64,000 bases of DNA from CAYSRM01 sp964475205 (lineage in GTDB: Bacteria; Verrucomicrobiota; Kiritimatiellia; UBA8416; CAYSRM01). The position numbers and the translations under genes are program-made. Shown here piece after piece: positions 17,703-26,633 of this stretch (the first letter of the stretch is position 1; each line of letters begins with the position of its first letter). The notes below the pieces were generated by a model that did no database searches, had not been told where the DNA came from, and saw only the letters and a list, made by a program, of their open reading frames with translations. The stretch covers positions 1 through 64,000 of the forward strand of contig CAYYVQ010000007.1 in the NCBI GenBank assembly GCA_964475205.1. The letters are read 5' to 3'.

Positions 17703-19241
17703 ATGCACCTGTATCGCGATGCAGTCGGCCTGGATGTTGGCTCTCATTCTGTTAAAGGCGTAAGAGTGAAGCGTTGCGCAGGTATTGTGCGAGTGGTGGA
17801 CTGCGACTGGGCAAAACTGCCCGCCCTTCCCTCTCAACGGCAGAAAATGCTCCGATCTTTCGTCAGCAAAAAAGGATGGAACGGCATTCCATGCGCGGTT
17901 TCCTTGCCGGACAATAATGTGATAGTAAGATCCTTATCGGTCGGCGACGAGGATCCGCGATCCATCAATCGAATAGTGCAGCTTGAACTTGCCCAGTTCG
18001 AGGAACTGGCACAGCGCCACCCCATCACATCATACAGGATCCAGCAGAAAGTCTATGGCAAAAGATATGCCTTGCTGGCCCTTGGACGAAGCGAACTGGT
18101 TGACGGAGCCATTCAGCAGGCATCAGTATCCGGCCTTGACGCCATAGACGCAGTTCCGGAAGGGCTTGCCTGCCTCAACGCGATGCTTCGACTCCCTTTT
18201 TCCGTTCGCAGGCGTTTCATCAATGTTCAGGCCGGATCCTCACACACAACTGTCCTCGCGGTCAGGGGCACAACAGTCTTATACACAAAACATATTTCGC
18301 TTGGCATGGGTTCAACTGATTCAGCGGCCGAAAACAATCAGAGCTCCGCGGATTGCGGCAAATGGCTTGATACCGTATCGACGACAATCAAAGAGTTTGG
18401 AAGCCAGCTTCCTGAATCCGCAAAAAAGCCGGATCACATAATTTTGAGCGGAGGGTGCGCGCTTGTCCCCGGCCTTGCCGGAGAACTTGCCGACGCCACA
18501 GGAATAAAAGTGTCGAATTACAGTCAACTTGCGCGCAGGTATGCATTGGACGAAGGCGACCGGCTCGCAACAGCTCTGGGCTGCGCGCTTATAGCAGCAG
18601 GAAAAGGCCGCTTGAAATTAAGCCTTCAACCCGACCCGATGAAGGAAAGACTGGCCCTCCGCAGACAAAGGCCCTCCTGGGTTATAGCCGGCGCGGCGCT
18701 GAATCTTGCAATTGCATTTTCCGGCGCTATCTTTTATATGCGGACCGAAAACCTGGAGAATCTCCGGACGACCAGACAAACTCAACTTGCAGCTCTTCGT
18801 TCAACACATTCACAGTTGAAAGTCGCCCGCGCGGAAATCAGGGAATTGAGAAAGAGAATAGCTCCCTTTGCCGCCGCAGTTCACAATGCCAGAATAAGCC
18901 GGGTTGTTATGCAAGCGCTGGCTGAAGCAAAGTCCCAATACGACTGGGTTACAAGGATTACCGACTCCGATTTCTACTTTGCAGAATCCTCGCAGGAGAC
19001 ATCGCGGACGGCTTACAATCCACAAATCGGATTTCGAAGCTTTATTGTGGAAGGATACACACCTGCACCCAATATGTCATCAGTTCGACACATGATTGAA
19101 AAATTGCGAACACATGCGGGCATACTTGATGCCGATCTGCTGACCGAGGATAGGCTGAGCCCGAACCCGGACCGACATAAGCCGTGGAAGGATATTGACG
19201 GCACTTTCTTTGCTATTGAAATCAGGCTGCCAACGCCATGA
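17703..19241 (+). CDS. pilM: PilM-PilN fusion, inner-membrane assembly protein
   Basis: 512 residues from the ATG four bases after the secretin stop, preceded by GGGAGGTAGCCCC. Residues about 1-310 are the actin/FtsA-like PilM fold, with the phosphate-binding GLDVGSHSVKGV at the start and SGGCALVPGLAGEL later. A single membrane helix follows at about 325-345, then a coiled coil (LRTTRQTQLAALRSTH and onward). The periplasmic segment ends in FAIEIRLPTP, which matches the layout of PilN. PilM and PilN are normally separate cytoplasmic and membrane proteins that bind each other, so here the two appear covalently joined. The stop overlaps the next start by four bases. Confidence 0.8.
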   Translation: MHLYRDAVGLDVGSHSVKGVRVKRCAGIVRVVDCDWAKLPALPSQRQKMLRSFVSKKGWNGIPCAVSLPDNNVIVRSLSVGDEDPRSINRIVQLELAQFEELAQRHPITSYRIQQKVYGKRYALLALGRSELVDGAIQQASVSGLDAIDAVPEGLACLNAMLRLPFSVRRRFINVQAGSSHTTVLAVRGTTVLYTKHISLGMGSTDSAAENNQSSADCGKWLDTVSTTIKEFGSQLPESAKKPDHIILSGGCALVPGLAGELADATGIKVSNYSQLARRYALDEGDRLATALGCALIAAGKGRLKLSLQPDPMKERLALRRQRPSWVIAGAALNLAIAFSGAIFYMRTENLENLRTTRQTQLAALRSTHSQLKVARAEIRELRKRIAPFAAAVHNARISRVVMQALAEAKSQYDWVTRITDSDFYFAESSQETSRTAYNPQIGFRSFIVEGYTPAPNMSSVRHMIEKLRTHAGILDADLLTEDRLSPNPDRHKPWKDIDGTFFAIEIRLPTP

Positions 19242-20074
19242 ATCATAATCTTCAAACATATCATCTGATGTCAGAGCGGCGGAAAACACTGGTTGTTCTT
19301 CTCGTGAATGCGATTGCCGCATTGGTGTTGATTTTTGGCTTGCTCCTGCCGTCTAAGCGGCGGGCAGAAAACCTTCGTTCAGATATAGACGGGCTTTCCG
19401 AGAGTATCGCAAGTCTCACGAACAGAAGATCGGTTCCAACAGGCGCCCTGCTACAGAAGGCAAAACAACAAATCGAGTCGCTTGAACACAAATGGGAAAT
19501 TGTTCGTTTCAGAGCGGACACATTCAAGGAAGGCTCTTTTCTGGACAACATGGAGCCGGGCGCATCCAACAACCGTATCGACTTCAGGGTGGCCTTATAC
19601 GAAGCACAGGAAAAACTACTTGCCGCTGCGAATGCCGCAGACACAGGATTGCCGCACCCGCTCGCGCTTGAAGAAAGTGTTTCACGGGACGGGAATGCTT
19701 CCCTCAAGATGTGGCAGCTTGCTTCCATTATAAAAATTCTTTCAACCATAATGAAGCATGATGCAGGCAACATACACCATGTGAAAGCGCTTGGGCCAAA
19801 AGAGCATTACACCAGTGGCGCCTCTTCTGACTCAGCCTATGAATTGCCGGTTTCAGTTTCATTTGAAATTGATTTTGAAGACATGGCAAGATTGATCGAC
19901 CACTCGCTGTCCCGGGAAAACTTTCTGGCATTTCGGGCGATCAACATTGAAAAACAAACGAGGCATCCCGCAAATCCGCTCCATGTTGACGCAATTATTG
20001 CAGCAGAACACCTGGGCATTGACCCGGTAAATTTTCTTGTTCTTCCGAAACCCGAGATGAAAGAGGCTGACTGA
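19238..20074 (+). CDS. pilO: PilO-like inner-membrane assembly protein
   Basis: 278 residues with the PilO/GspM layout: a short cytoplasmic N-terminus, one membrane helix (about 18-38, TLVVLLVNAIAALVLIFGLL), a periplasmic coiled coil (about 42-65 and 75-95), and a ferredoxin-like alpha/beta domain (about 130-250). Sequence identity to PilO is too low to see by eye, so the call rests mainly on topology and on position between the PilM-PilN fusion and the PilP-like gene. It is translationally coupled to the upstream gene by a 4-base overlap. Confidence 0.7.
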   Translation: MNHNLQTYHLMSERRKTLVVLLVNAIAALVLIFGLLLPSKRRAENLRSDIDGLSESIASLTNRRSVPTGALLQKAKQQIESLEHKWEIVRFRADTFKEGSFLDNMEPGASNNRIDFRVALYEAQEKLLAAANAADTGLPHPLALEESVSRDGNASLKMWQLASIIKILSTIMKHDAGNIHHVKALGPKEHYTSGASSDSAYELPVSVSFEIDFEDMARLIDHSLSRENFLAFRAINIEKQTRHPANPLHVDAIIAAEHLGIDPVNFLVLPKPEMKEAD

Positions 20075-20075
20075 A

Positions 20076-20687
20076 ATGAGGCTATGGCGCTATTTTGCAG
20101 GAGTCAATGCCGGGACAGTAATGCTTCTAGCAGTCCTGGGTCTGTTGCTTGTATATTGGAAGCTTGGCCTGCCGGACAGCCGGCTGCCTGCCGATACATA
20201 CCAGCTTGTGCGCCCGTATAATAAGATCCATAAGCAATCTAGTCGAAAATTCAGCACAAGAATTGAATGGCAACCAGCCGTAGAAGTGGCTGACAGTCCC
20301 TTTTCTTCAGTCTTCCTTTCCAACCTTGTCAGGGAGCAGCAGGAAGCCGAAAAAGAGAGGCAACGCGAGAGGCAAAAGGCGAAGACAAAGCCCCAACCCA
20401 AACCCAAACCTCAGCCCGAACCTGAGCAGGATCCTTTTATTGTCAAGAAAATCACCCTGGCATACAGAGGCATTTTGACCGGGACAGACAGCAGGCATGT
20501 AGCCATTCTTGAATTGCCTTCCGGCGAGGTAACACACGCAACTCCTCAGCAGACAATTGCGAAGGATATCATAGTGCAAAGCTTTACCCCCTCACGGCTT
20601 CAAGTTACGCTTCCAAATGGGACAAACACTGTAATTGAAGCCGGGCAGAAAAAAACTATCAGCTATAGAATTACCCGTGAAAAATGA
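20076..20687 (+). CDS. PilP/GspC-like periplasmic linker protein
   Basis: 203 residues: a membrane helix at about 12-32, then a charged segment and a striking Lys/Pro/Glu-Gln stretch (about 92-120, KPQPKPKPQPEPEQ) that should act as an extended spacer. A small beta domain closes the protein (about 125-203), with YRGILTGTDSRHVAILELPSG typical of the homology region by which PilP or GspC meets the secretin. No lipobox is present, so it is anchored by the helix rather than lipidated, which is more like GspC than classical PilP. It starts one base after the PilO-like stop and overlaps pilB by four bases. Confidence 0.7.
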   Translation: MRLWRYFAGVNAGTVMLLAVLGLLLVYWKLGLPDSRLPADTYQLVRPYNKIHKQSSRKFSTRIEWQPAVEVADSPFSSVFLSNLVREQQEAEKERQRERQKAKTKPQPKPKPQPEPEQDPFIVKKITLAYRGILTGTDSRHVAILELPSGEVTHATPQQTIAKDIIVQSFTPSRLQVTLPNGTNTVIEAGQKKTISYRITREK

Positions 20688-22402
20688 AAAAAAACACAAA
20701 CACAAATGCAAACATGTCAATGAATTCCGGGCTGGACGGTGAAGTTGTTGAGCAATTAGCACCGGTTCTTACCGATCGAGGATATGTTTCCCGGCAGCAG
20801 ATGGACGAGGCGCGTCAAAGGGCGAAGTGGACCGATGAATCCCTCTATGATATCCTTTTGCATGAGGGAATAGTTTCTGAAAACATACTTCTCGAGATCC
20901 TGTCGGAATTTTCCGGGATTCCTTTCAGAAAGCTGCTTTACACCGAGATAGATGTTGAGTCAATCCGTTACGTCAATGCCAAAGTCGCAGTCAGTTATCA
21001 TGTGATGCCGCTGGGTGTAAAAAACGAAAAACTGATTTTGGCATCTGATCGCATTTTTGATTCCACGACTGCGGACCAGCTCCGCCTTGTCATTGGGTTC
21101 CCGGTTGAATGGGTTTTATGCGCTCGCAATGATCTTAACCAGTGTATTAAATACTTCTATGGCGTAGGCATAGAGACGTTTGTCCAAATGAATTATGAAA
21201 AAGCGGATATCCAGGGCGCATCCGCTTCGGAACATGAAACTACCCAAGTCACAGCTTTTGTTCAGAGCATAATCGAAGACGCTGTGGGTGCCAACGCAAC
21301 GGACATACATTTTGAGCCCGATGCCTCGGGCTTGAATCTGCGTTATCGTATTGACGGAGTGCTCTCTCGAGTGACACTGCCCGAAGGGGCACAACAGTGT
21401 TTGAAGGCTGTGGTATCGGCTATAAAGGTAATGGCGCAATTAAACATTGCGGAGAAGCGGCTTCCCCAGGACGGAAGGTTTTCCACAACGTTTGACGGCG
21501 AAAGTATTGACCTGCGGGTCTCGGTCCTTCCTTCTTCGCACGGCGAAGCCGTTAACCTTAGAATCCTCAAAAGAGAAGGCACGTTCCTGGCGTTTGAACA
21601 GCTCGGTCTGCTTGAAAAACAGCGGCAAGCCCTGGATAAACTCATCCGCAATCCTCACGGCGTAATTCTTTTTACCGGTCCCACGGGCAGCGGAAAGACA
21701 ACATCACTCTACGCTACACTGGCAAGTCTCAATACAGACGAACGCAAAATAATAACGCTGGAAGATCCTGTTGAATACGACATCAGGGGTATAATGCAGT
21801 TGCAGGTCAATCCGGCAATAGGTTTCACCTTCGGCTCCGGGCTGCGTTCTACACTCAGGCATGATCCGGATATTGTGCTCATCGGCGAGATAAGAGACTA
21901 CGAGACCGCTGAGATTGCTGTGAGTTCTGCTCTGACCGGACATCTTGTTTTCAGCACTCTCCATACGAATGATTCGGCAAGCGCAGTCACAAGGCTTTCA
22001 GACATCGGAGTAGAACCCTACCTGATAGCATCCGGGCTCAAAGGCGTTGTGAGTCAGCGCCTGGTTCGCAGAATATGCGATTCGTGCAAGGTTCCCTCCG
22101 ACCTGGATTCATCTGTTACAGAGAAAATCCTTGCCAGCCTTCCCGACGCGAATCAAAACAGCCGGTTTTACAAGGGAGAAGGTTGTCCGGACTGCAGATT
22201 TACCGGTTATCGAGGTAGAAAAGCTGTCTTTGAGATACTTGTGGTGAACGACCAGATCAGGAAAATGGTCGTACAGCAGGCCTCCAGTTCGGCCATTATG
22301 GAACATGCCGTTTCCGAGGGGCTGCAGACACTGAGAAACAGCTGTATTGCCTGCGCCGCTGATGGGGTTACAACCATAGAAGAAGTTTTAAGGGTTACCT
22401 GA
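20684..22402 (+). CDS. pilB: Type IV pilus / type II secretion assembly ATPase (PilB/GspE)
   Basis: 572 residues. The N-terminal MshEN-type domain (about 20-165) is followed by the secretion ATPase core: Walker A GPTGSGKTTS (about residue 330), the Asp box ITLEDPVEY, Walker B DIVLIGEIRD and the His box TGHLVFSTLHTND. A C-terminal zinc module has CDSC and CPDC pairs. It is a cytoplasmic hexameric motor that drives pilin assembly or secretion. The ATG overlaps the previous stop (ATGA). It is the last gene of the operon: no platform protein (PilC/GspF), retraction ATPase or pilin gene follows in the window, so those parts must be encoded elsewhere. Confidence 0.93.
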   Translation: MKKNTNTNANMSMNSGLDGEVVEQLAPVLTDRGYVSRQQMDEARQRAKWTDESLYDILLHEGIVSENILLEILSEFSGIPFRKLLYTEIDVESIRYVNAKVAVSYHVMPLGVKNEKLILASDRIFDSTTADQLRLVIGFPVEWVLCARNDLNQCIKYFYGVGIETFVQMNYEKADIQGASASEHETTQVTAFVQSIIEDAVGANATDIHFEPDASGLNLRYRIDGVLSRVTLPEGAQQCLKAVVSAIKVMAQLNIAEKRLPQDGRFSTTFDGESIDLRVSVLPSSHGEAVNLRILKREGTFLAFEQLGLLEKQRQALDKLIRNPHGVILFTGPTGSGKTTSLYATLASLNTDERKIITLEDPVEYDIRGIMQLQVNPAIGFTFGSGLRSTLRHDPDIVLIGEIRDYETAEIAVSSALTGHLVFSTLHTNDSASAVTRLSDIGVEPYLIASGLKGVVSQRLVRRICDSCKVPSDLDSSVTEKILASLPDANQNSRFYKGEGCPDCRFTGYRGRKAVFEILVVNDQIRKMVVQQASSSAIMEHAVSEGLQTLRNSCIACAADGVTTIEEVLRVT

Positions 22403-22507
22403 GAGGACCTGTGTTTCGAATTGCTGTACTGCTTGCGCATGGACAAGACTTATTTCAGGGCTATCCGTCTGCTGCCCTGCGGTCCCGGCGAATTTAACAA
22501 AGCGCTG

Positions 22508-23614
22508 TCACTTTTTAACCTCCTCTGCAAGACGACTGAACTCCGGCAATGCGTGATTGTAAAACTTTTTCCAGCCTCTGCACAATCGACTCACTTCTTG
22601 CGGGATACTGCCCCTGCCCGGACGGTTCTTAGGACAGTCTCCCTGGCAGAGAGCAAGAAATTCACACTCAAGACATTCTTCCGAAAGTTGTTGCTTCCTC
22701 ATTCCAAACCGGGAGTAAGTTTCCGAATCGGCCATGTCCTGCCATCGGTTTTGCAGAACATTTCCAAGCTTAAGTCCGGTTTCCGCAAAAAAATCACAAG
22801 GATAGACATCGCCGTTAAATTCAACCATGAAATACTGTCTGCAATTATTCCCCATGGCGCATACATTGCTGATTCCCGTAACCAGCTTATATACAATGGA
22901 ATCAAACAGCCGCACCGAAACAGTCCTGGTATCGCCGTCTATCCATTCATCAAATATCCCGCATAGAAAATCCCCCCACTGCTCGCCGTTGACAGCATAG
23001 GGCAGAAGCTCGCCTGCCCTGTCAAATTCAACGCATTCAATGTACTGGTGATGCATAAATCCAAGGCCCTTCAGATAACGATATATCTCCCCGGGGCTCT
23101 GCACATTGGCTTGGGAAACAAGGGTAAGAATATTGAAATCAACTTTATTGCGTCTGAGTGTCTCTATCCCACGAAGCGCTTTGCTGTGCGTACCGGAGCC
23201 ATCTGCGCTCCGCCTGTAACGGTTATGAATTTTTTCCGGCCCGTCAAGACTTACACCGACAAGAAAATTGTAATCTGCAAGGTGGGCAGCGAGTTCATCG
23301 TCAATAAGTGTGCCGTTTGTCTGGAGTGCGTTAGAAACGCTGCATCCCGGGAATCCAAACTTTTTCTGATAAGCGGTTACTTTTCTGAAAAACTCTACGC
23401 CCATCAACGTAGGCTCGCCGCCTTGCCAGCCGAACGAGTATACGGGTTGAGGACTGGCCATGTAGCTGCGCACAGTCTCTCTAAGCGTTTCGTCGCTCAT
23501 TCTGTGAGTCGCTGTCTCGGGATACAGTCCGGCTTTGGGCAGGTAGAAACAATAACTGCACCGCAGATTGCAGTCCGCAGAAGCAGGCTTAATCAATAGC
23601 GAAAAGCTTTTCAT
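22508..23614 (-). CDS. Anaerobic sulfatase-maturating enzyme (radical SAM, SPASM domain)
   Basis: 368 residues. The radical SAM cluster motif is C15-x3-C19-x2-C22 in ADCNLRCSYCFYLPK, a form typical of anSMEs, followed by FGWQGGEPTLMG and VSLDGP. The C-terminal SPASM cysteines are spread through CAMGNNCRQY, YPCDFF, CLECEFLALCQGDC and a final LCRGW. The enzyme converts a Cys or Ser of a sulfatase to formylglycine without oxygen, in the cytoplasm. The only sulfatase in this window, at 61907-63280, carries the Cys-type target motif, so the two probably work together although 38 kb apart. The upstream ribosome binding site is weak. It lies eight bases after the PfkB kinase gene. Confidence 0.92.
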   Translation of the reverse strand: MKSFSLLIKPASADCNLRCSYCFYLPKAGLYPETATHRMSDETLRETVRSYMASPQPVYSFGWQGGEPTLMGVEFFRKVTAYQKKFGFPGCSVSNALQTNGTLIDDELAAHLADYNFLVGVSLDGPEKIHNRYRRSADGSGTHSKALRGIETLRRNKVDFNILTLVSQANVQSPGEIYRYLKGLGFMHHQYIECVEFDRAGELLPYAVNGEQWGDFLCGIFDEWIDGDTRTVSVRLFDSIVYKLVTGISNVCAMGNNCRQYFMVEFNGDVYPCDFFAETGLKLGNVLQNRWQDMADSETYSRFGMRKQQLSEECLECEFLALCQGDCPKNRPGRGSIPQEVSRLCRGWKKFYNHALPEFSRLAEEVKK

Positions 23615-23622
23615 TGAGTCAT

Positions 23623-24555
23623 CTACTTCAGCGCCACCATTCCCTTTAAAGTGTCAAGACGCTCCTCGATTTCATCCATACTAAGCTCGCTCAGCCGTTC
23701 AAGGCTGAACTCTTCCACGCCGAAAGATGCCACCACAGCGCCGTACATAAGCGCTTTTCTGATTGCTCTGCGGTTTACTTCTCCGTCCCTGGCAAGCGAC
23801 CCCATGAATCCGCCGGCAAAAGAATCTCCAGCGCCTGTCGCGTCCCTTATTTCGTTGACCGGAAAAGCCGGAACAATAAAGATGCTCCCGTCTGAAAACA
23901 ACATGCCGCCATGTTCGCCTTTCTTAATGACCACGTAGTCCGGCCCCATATCCATGATTTTTTCTGCGCATTTTTTTAGGTTGTGTTCGTCTGTGAGGAG
24001 CCTCGCTTCACTGTCGTTCAAACTTAACATGTCCACTCGGCCGATTACCTGTTCGAGATCATGTCTGCTAATATTAATCCATAGATCCATAGTATCAGCA
24101 ACTACAAAGCGCGGGGACTTTATCTGTGAAAGAACATGCAACTGCAGCTCCGGAGAAATATTACCCAGAAGCACGAAAGGTGCGCTGGTGTAGGCGGAAG
24201 GAAGATCCGGCGAAAAAGTCTCAAACACATTTAAATCTGTGGCCAATGTGTGTCGGTCGTTCATATTTTCTTCATAAACGCCGGACCAGCGGAAAGTCTT
24301 GCCCGGCGAAATCTGCAGACCTTGAAGGTCAATGCCGAATTTTTCATAAGCGGACCTATGCCTGCTGGGAAAATCTTCTCCAGCCACGGCTACCATCCCG
24401 ACTTTTGTAAAAAACGACGCCCCTGAACAAGCATAGCTCACAGATCCCCCCAGAAGCTCTTCTCTTCTTTCCTGGGGCGTTTCTATGGTATCTAGTCCCA
24501 GTGATCCTACTACGATTAATTCCGGTCTGTCCGTTATTTCTTTTTTTTTATCCAT
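23623..24555 (-). CDS. PfkB-family carbohydrate/nucleoside kinase
   Basis: 310 residues from the ATG at 24555, preceded by AAGGAG at 12 bases; an in-frame TTG eight codons earlier overlaps that ribosome binding site and is less likely. The ribokinase fold is clear: GSLGLDTIETP, LLGGSVSYACSGASFFTKV at the substrate site, and the catalytic/anion-hole motif RDATGAGDSFAGGFMG near the C-terminus. These kinases phosphorylate sugars or nucleosides with ATP. The sugar cannot be told from the sequence, though the N-terminal region resembles adenosine-kinase-like members more than ribokinase. It is upstream of, and probably co-transcribed with, anSME. Confidence 0.85.
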   Translation of the reverse strand: MDKKKEITDRPELIVVGSLGLDTIETPQERREELLGGSVSYACSGASFFTKVGMVAVAGEDFPSRHRSAYEKFGIDLQGLQISPGKTFRWSGVYEENMNDRHTLATDLNVFETFSPDLPSAYTSAPFVLLGNISPELQLHVLSQIKSPRFVVADTMDLWINISRHDLEQVIGRVDMLSLNDSEARLLTDEHNLKKCAEKIMDMGPDYVVIKKGEHGGMLFSDGSIFIVPAFPVNEIRDATGAGDSFAGGFMGSLARDGEVNRRAIRKALMYGAVVASFGVEEFSLERLSELSMDEIEERLDTLKGMVALK

Positions 24556-24686
24556 ACTTGCTATATACTCCTTTTCCAACTTGCGATCAGCTTATCAGGA
24601 TTGAAACGGCGTCGAATGAAGGCCAATTCAATGCCCGTGGCCCGCCGACTGAACCCCGACTGGGCTTTGCTATTTATCAGGGCCGG

Positions 24687-25211
24687 TCACACCGGTCTAT
24701 GTTCCGACGCAATTTCCTTGACTGTAATCTCCACGCGTCTGACATCCGATATCCCCAGTCCGTTGCTCATTGCTTCGCGTATACGGCTCTGCATCAGTTC
24801 ACATGCCTCATGTATCTGCGGGCCGGCCTTTACCTTCAATTCAACATTGATATCTATTGCCTGCCTGCGAGGAAAAACTTCCGGCCTCATTCGCATCACC
24901 GAAGGAAACTCAGAAGACAGCCTGGCAATATAGTCTTCAATGGCCTCAGTGCTGATGCTTGTTGTGCCTTCTTCGCCATCATAAGAAAGGTACCGTGTGC
25001 GCTTTGGTTTTTTCATGCCGGATGCGGCATATATAACGCCAAATGCAAGCAGGCCGGCTCCTATGGCCAGCGCAACGCCTCGTTCCCGCTCAGCATTGTA
25101 CAGCGCCAGCCGCCACCATGATTCAGTCACAGATGAAAGGGTAATAAAAAAGCCACCCCCCAGAATTGCGAGCAGGAGAATGAATTCCACTATCCTGTTA
25201 AGAAATTTCAT
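24687..25211 (-). CDS. AmaP/Asp23-family membrane protein
   Basis: 174 residues from the ATG with GGAGGAAAATTGATT upstream. Two membrane helices at about 5-25 and 45-65 are followed by a cytoplasmic Asp23-like domain (about 80-174), with EAIEDYIARL, VELKVKAGPQIHEA and VRRVEITVKEI. In Firmicutes, AmaP anchors Asp23 at the membrane; a role in envelope stress is known there but not in Gram-negative relatives. It lies in the housekeeping run downstream of aroQ, with a 74-base gap holding a short tandem repeat. Confidence 0.75.
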   Translation of the reverse strand: MKFLNRIVEFILLLAILGGGFFITLSSVTESWWRLALYNAERERGVALAIGAGLLAFGVIYAASGMKKPKRTRYLSYDGEEGTTSISTEAIEDYIARLSSEFPSVMRMRPEVFPRRQAIDINVELKVKAGPQIHEACELMQSRIREAMSNGLGISDVRRVEITVKEIASEHRPV

Positions 25212-25235
25212 AATCAATTTTCCTCCAGTTCATAG

Positions 25236-25262
25236 GCGTCTGTTTTTTTGCGTCTGTTTTTT
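25236..25262. repeat. Two-copy tandem repeat of a 13-14-base unit
   Basis: GCGTCTG followed by T7 is repeated at once as GCGTCTG followed by T6, and a third, altered unit follows (GCGGTCTG then A6). The T6...A6 pair can fold into a small hairpin. It lies in the gap between aroQ and the AmaP-like gene. Confidence 0.6.
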
Positions 25263-25291
25263 GCGGTCTGAAAAAAGCGCCTCCCATCATT

Positions 25292-25738
25292 TTATTTTCC
25301 ACAAGATCCTCCCAAATATGCAGCCAACCCCTGCAATGCAAGGGTATAGCTTCGGGCGCCGAAACCCTGCACTTGCGCGAGGCAAGCTCCGGCAGTCAGG
25401 TTTTTCTGTCTGAAATCCTCCCTGGCATGAACATTTGATAAATGCGTTTCGACGCATGGCAGGCCGCAGGCTGCAAGCGCGTCCCTCAAGGCAACGCTGG
25501 TGTGAGTGTATCCGGCTGGATTGATGATTATTCCGTCATATTCACTTCCAGCCTGGCCGACCTTTGTTATCAATTCGCCTTCTTCGTTGCTATGAAAGAA
25601 ATCAATTTCAACATCCAGCAACTCCGCATTTCGTCTCAACTCGCGGATTATATCATCAAGGGTCTCTGTGCCGTACACATCAGGCTCGCGCCTTCCAAGC
25701 AGGTCCAGGTTCGGCCCGTTAACAACAAGAATTTTCAA
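25292..25738 (-). CDS. aroQ: Type II 3-dehydroquinate dehydratase
   Basis: 148 residues, the standard size of the dodecameric type II enzyme, which dehydrates 3-dehydroquinate in the shikimate pathway. Visible motifs are VNGPNLDLLGRREPDVYG with catalytic Tyr22, INPAGYTHTSVALRDAL, and ETHLSNVHAREDFR. The start is a TTG placed six bases after GGAGG; that ribosome binding site overlaps the end of the ricT frame, so the two genes are coupled (two bases between them). The product feeds chorismate, also used by the pabB-pabC enzyme in this window. Confidence 0.95.
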   Translation of the reverse strand: MKILVVNGPNLDLLGRREPDVYGTETLDDIIRELRRNAELLDVEIDFFHSNEEGELITKVGQAGSEYDGIIINPAGYTHTSVALRDALAACGLPCVETHLSNVHAREDFRQKNLTAGACLAQVQGFGARSYTLALQGLAAYLGGSCGK

Positions 25739-25740
25739 TC

Positions 25741-26610
25741 CTAGCCTCCTCTGTCTTTCTTTTTATTGCTGCCTTCACCCGGCTCGATATTATCCTGGTG
25801 TCTATGAAAATCCCAACTCCTGTGGACCTCGTCGCCCCGGTATTCAACCTTTCGCTGGTCTTCGGTTTTCACTGTTACAGTCTGCCTTAGAATATTCTTG
25901 TCTATAACCTTGCCTTTTCCTTCATGGCCTTCGACTTTAGTTCCTATTTTGGGAAGAAATTTATCAAGCTCCCGATAAGTATCATACTCGTATTTAAGGC
26001 AACACTTCAGCCTGCCGCAGCATCCGCCAATGCTGGCAGGGCTGAGCGACATTCTCTGTCTCTTTGCCATCTTGACATTTATGGATTCAAATTTATTCAA
26101 CCATGAGCAACAACAGAAATTCCGGCCGCAGGGACCTATTCCACCGATGATACCTGCCTCATCCCTGACTCCGATCTGTGAGTCCCTGACTTTGCAGCCC
26201 AGATCAGCAGCAACATCTTTGTTGAACTCGCGGGTATCGACCTTCTCTTCCGCCGAAAAGACGAGAAACAGAACCGATCGGTCAAAACTGTAACGTCCCC
26301 TGACTATTCTTATATCTATTTCATGTTCCCTGGCCTTTGCTTCGCATTTTTCCAAGGCCATTTTGGTTCTTAAAGAGCTTTCGGCCGCCTTTGACTGATC
26401 CTGCAGCGTGGCCCTGCGCAGGATCCTGCCTTGCTCTTCATGTTCCTGGTTTTTGGTTTTTTCTTCAGCAAAAGAAACCACAAGTCCGTACTCAGTGCAA
26501 CCATCGTGCTCAATCACACAATAGTCTCCGCGGTGCACAGACATCTGGTCCGGGCATTCGCACCAGACCCTTGGCCCATCCTTTATTTCCACATGGACAA
26601 ATTGATTCAT
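25741..26610 (-). CDS. ricT: PSP1-domain protein, RicT/YaaT family
   Basis: 289 residues from the ATG preceded by AGGAAAATCAA. The PSP1 C-terminal domain is recognised from RGRYSFDRSVLFLVFSAEEKVDTREF and the cysteine-rich core GIGPCGRNFCCCSWL...GGCCGRLKCCLKYE, which binds Fe-S clusters in Bacillus RicT. There RicT works with RicA and RicF in RNA maturation and developmental phosphorelay. As in many genomes, it sits next to holB and tmk. The last 15 residues are charged (Lys/Asp/Gly-rich). Confidence 0.9.
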   Translation of the reverse strand: MNQFVHVEIKDGPRVWCECPDQMSVHRGDYCVIEHDGCTEYGLVVSFAEEKTKNQEHEEQGRILRRATLQDQSKAAESSLRTKMALEKCEAKAREHEIDIRIVRGRYSFDRSVLFLVFSAEEKVDTREFNKDVAADLGCKVRDSQIGVRDEAGIIGGIGPCGRNFCCCSWLNKFESINVKMAKRQRMSLSPASIGGCCGRLKCCLKYEYDTYRELDKFLPKIGTKVEGHEGKGKVIDKNILRQTVTVKTEDQRKVEYRGDEVHRSWDFHRHQDNIEPGEGSNKKKDRGG

Positions 26611-26633
26611 TTGATTTTCCTGCAACAAACCTT

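Noticed and set aside
22411..22497. Short frame of 28 codons with a GTG after GAGAGGACCT, directly behind the pilB gene.
   Set aside because: Too short, no recognisable product, and it runs into the convergent anSME end. It may be the edge of a decayed gene but nothing supports this.
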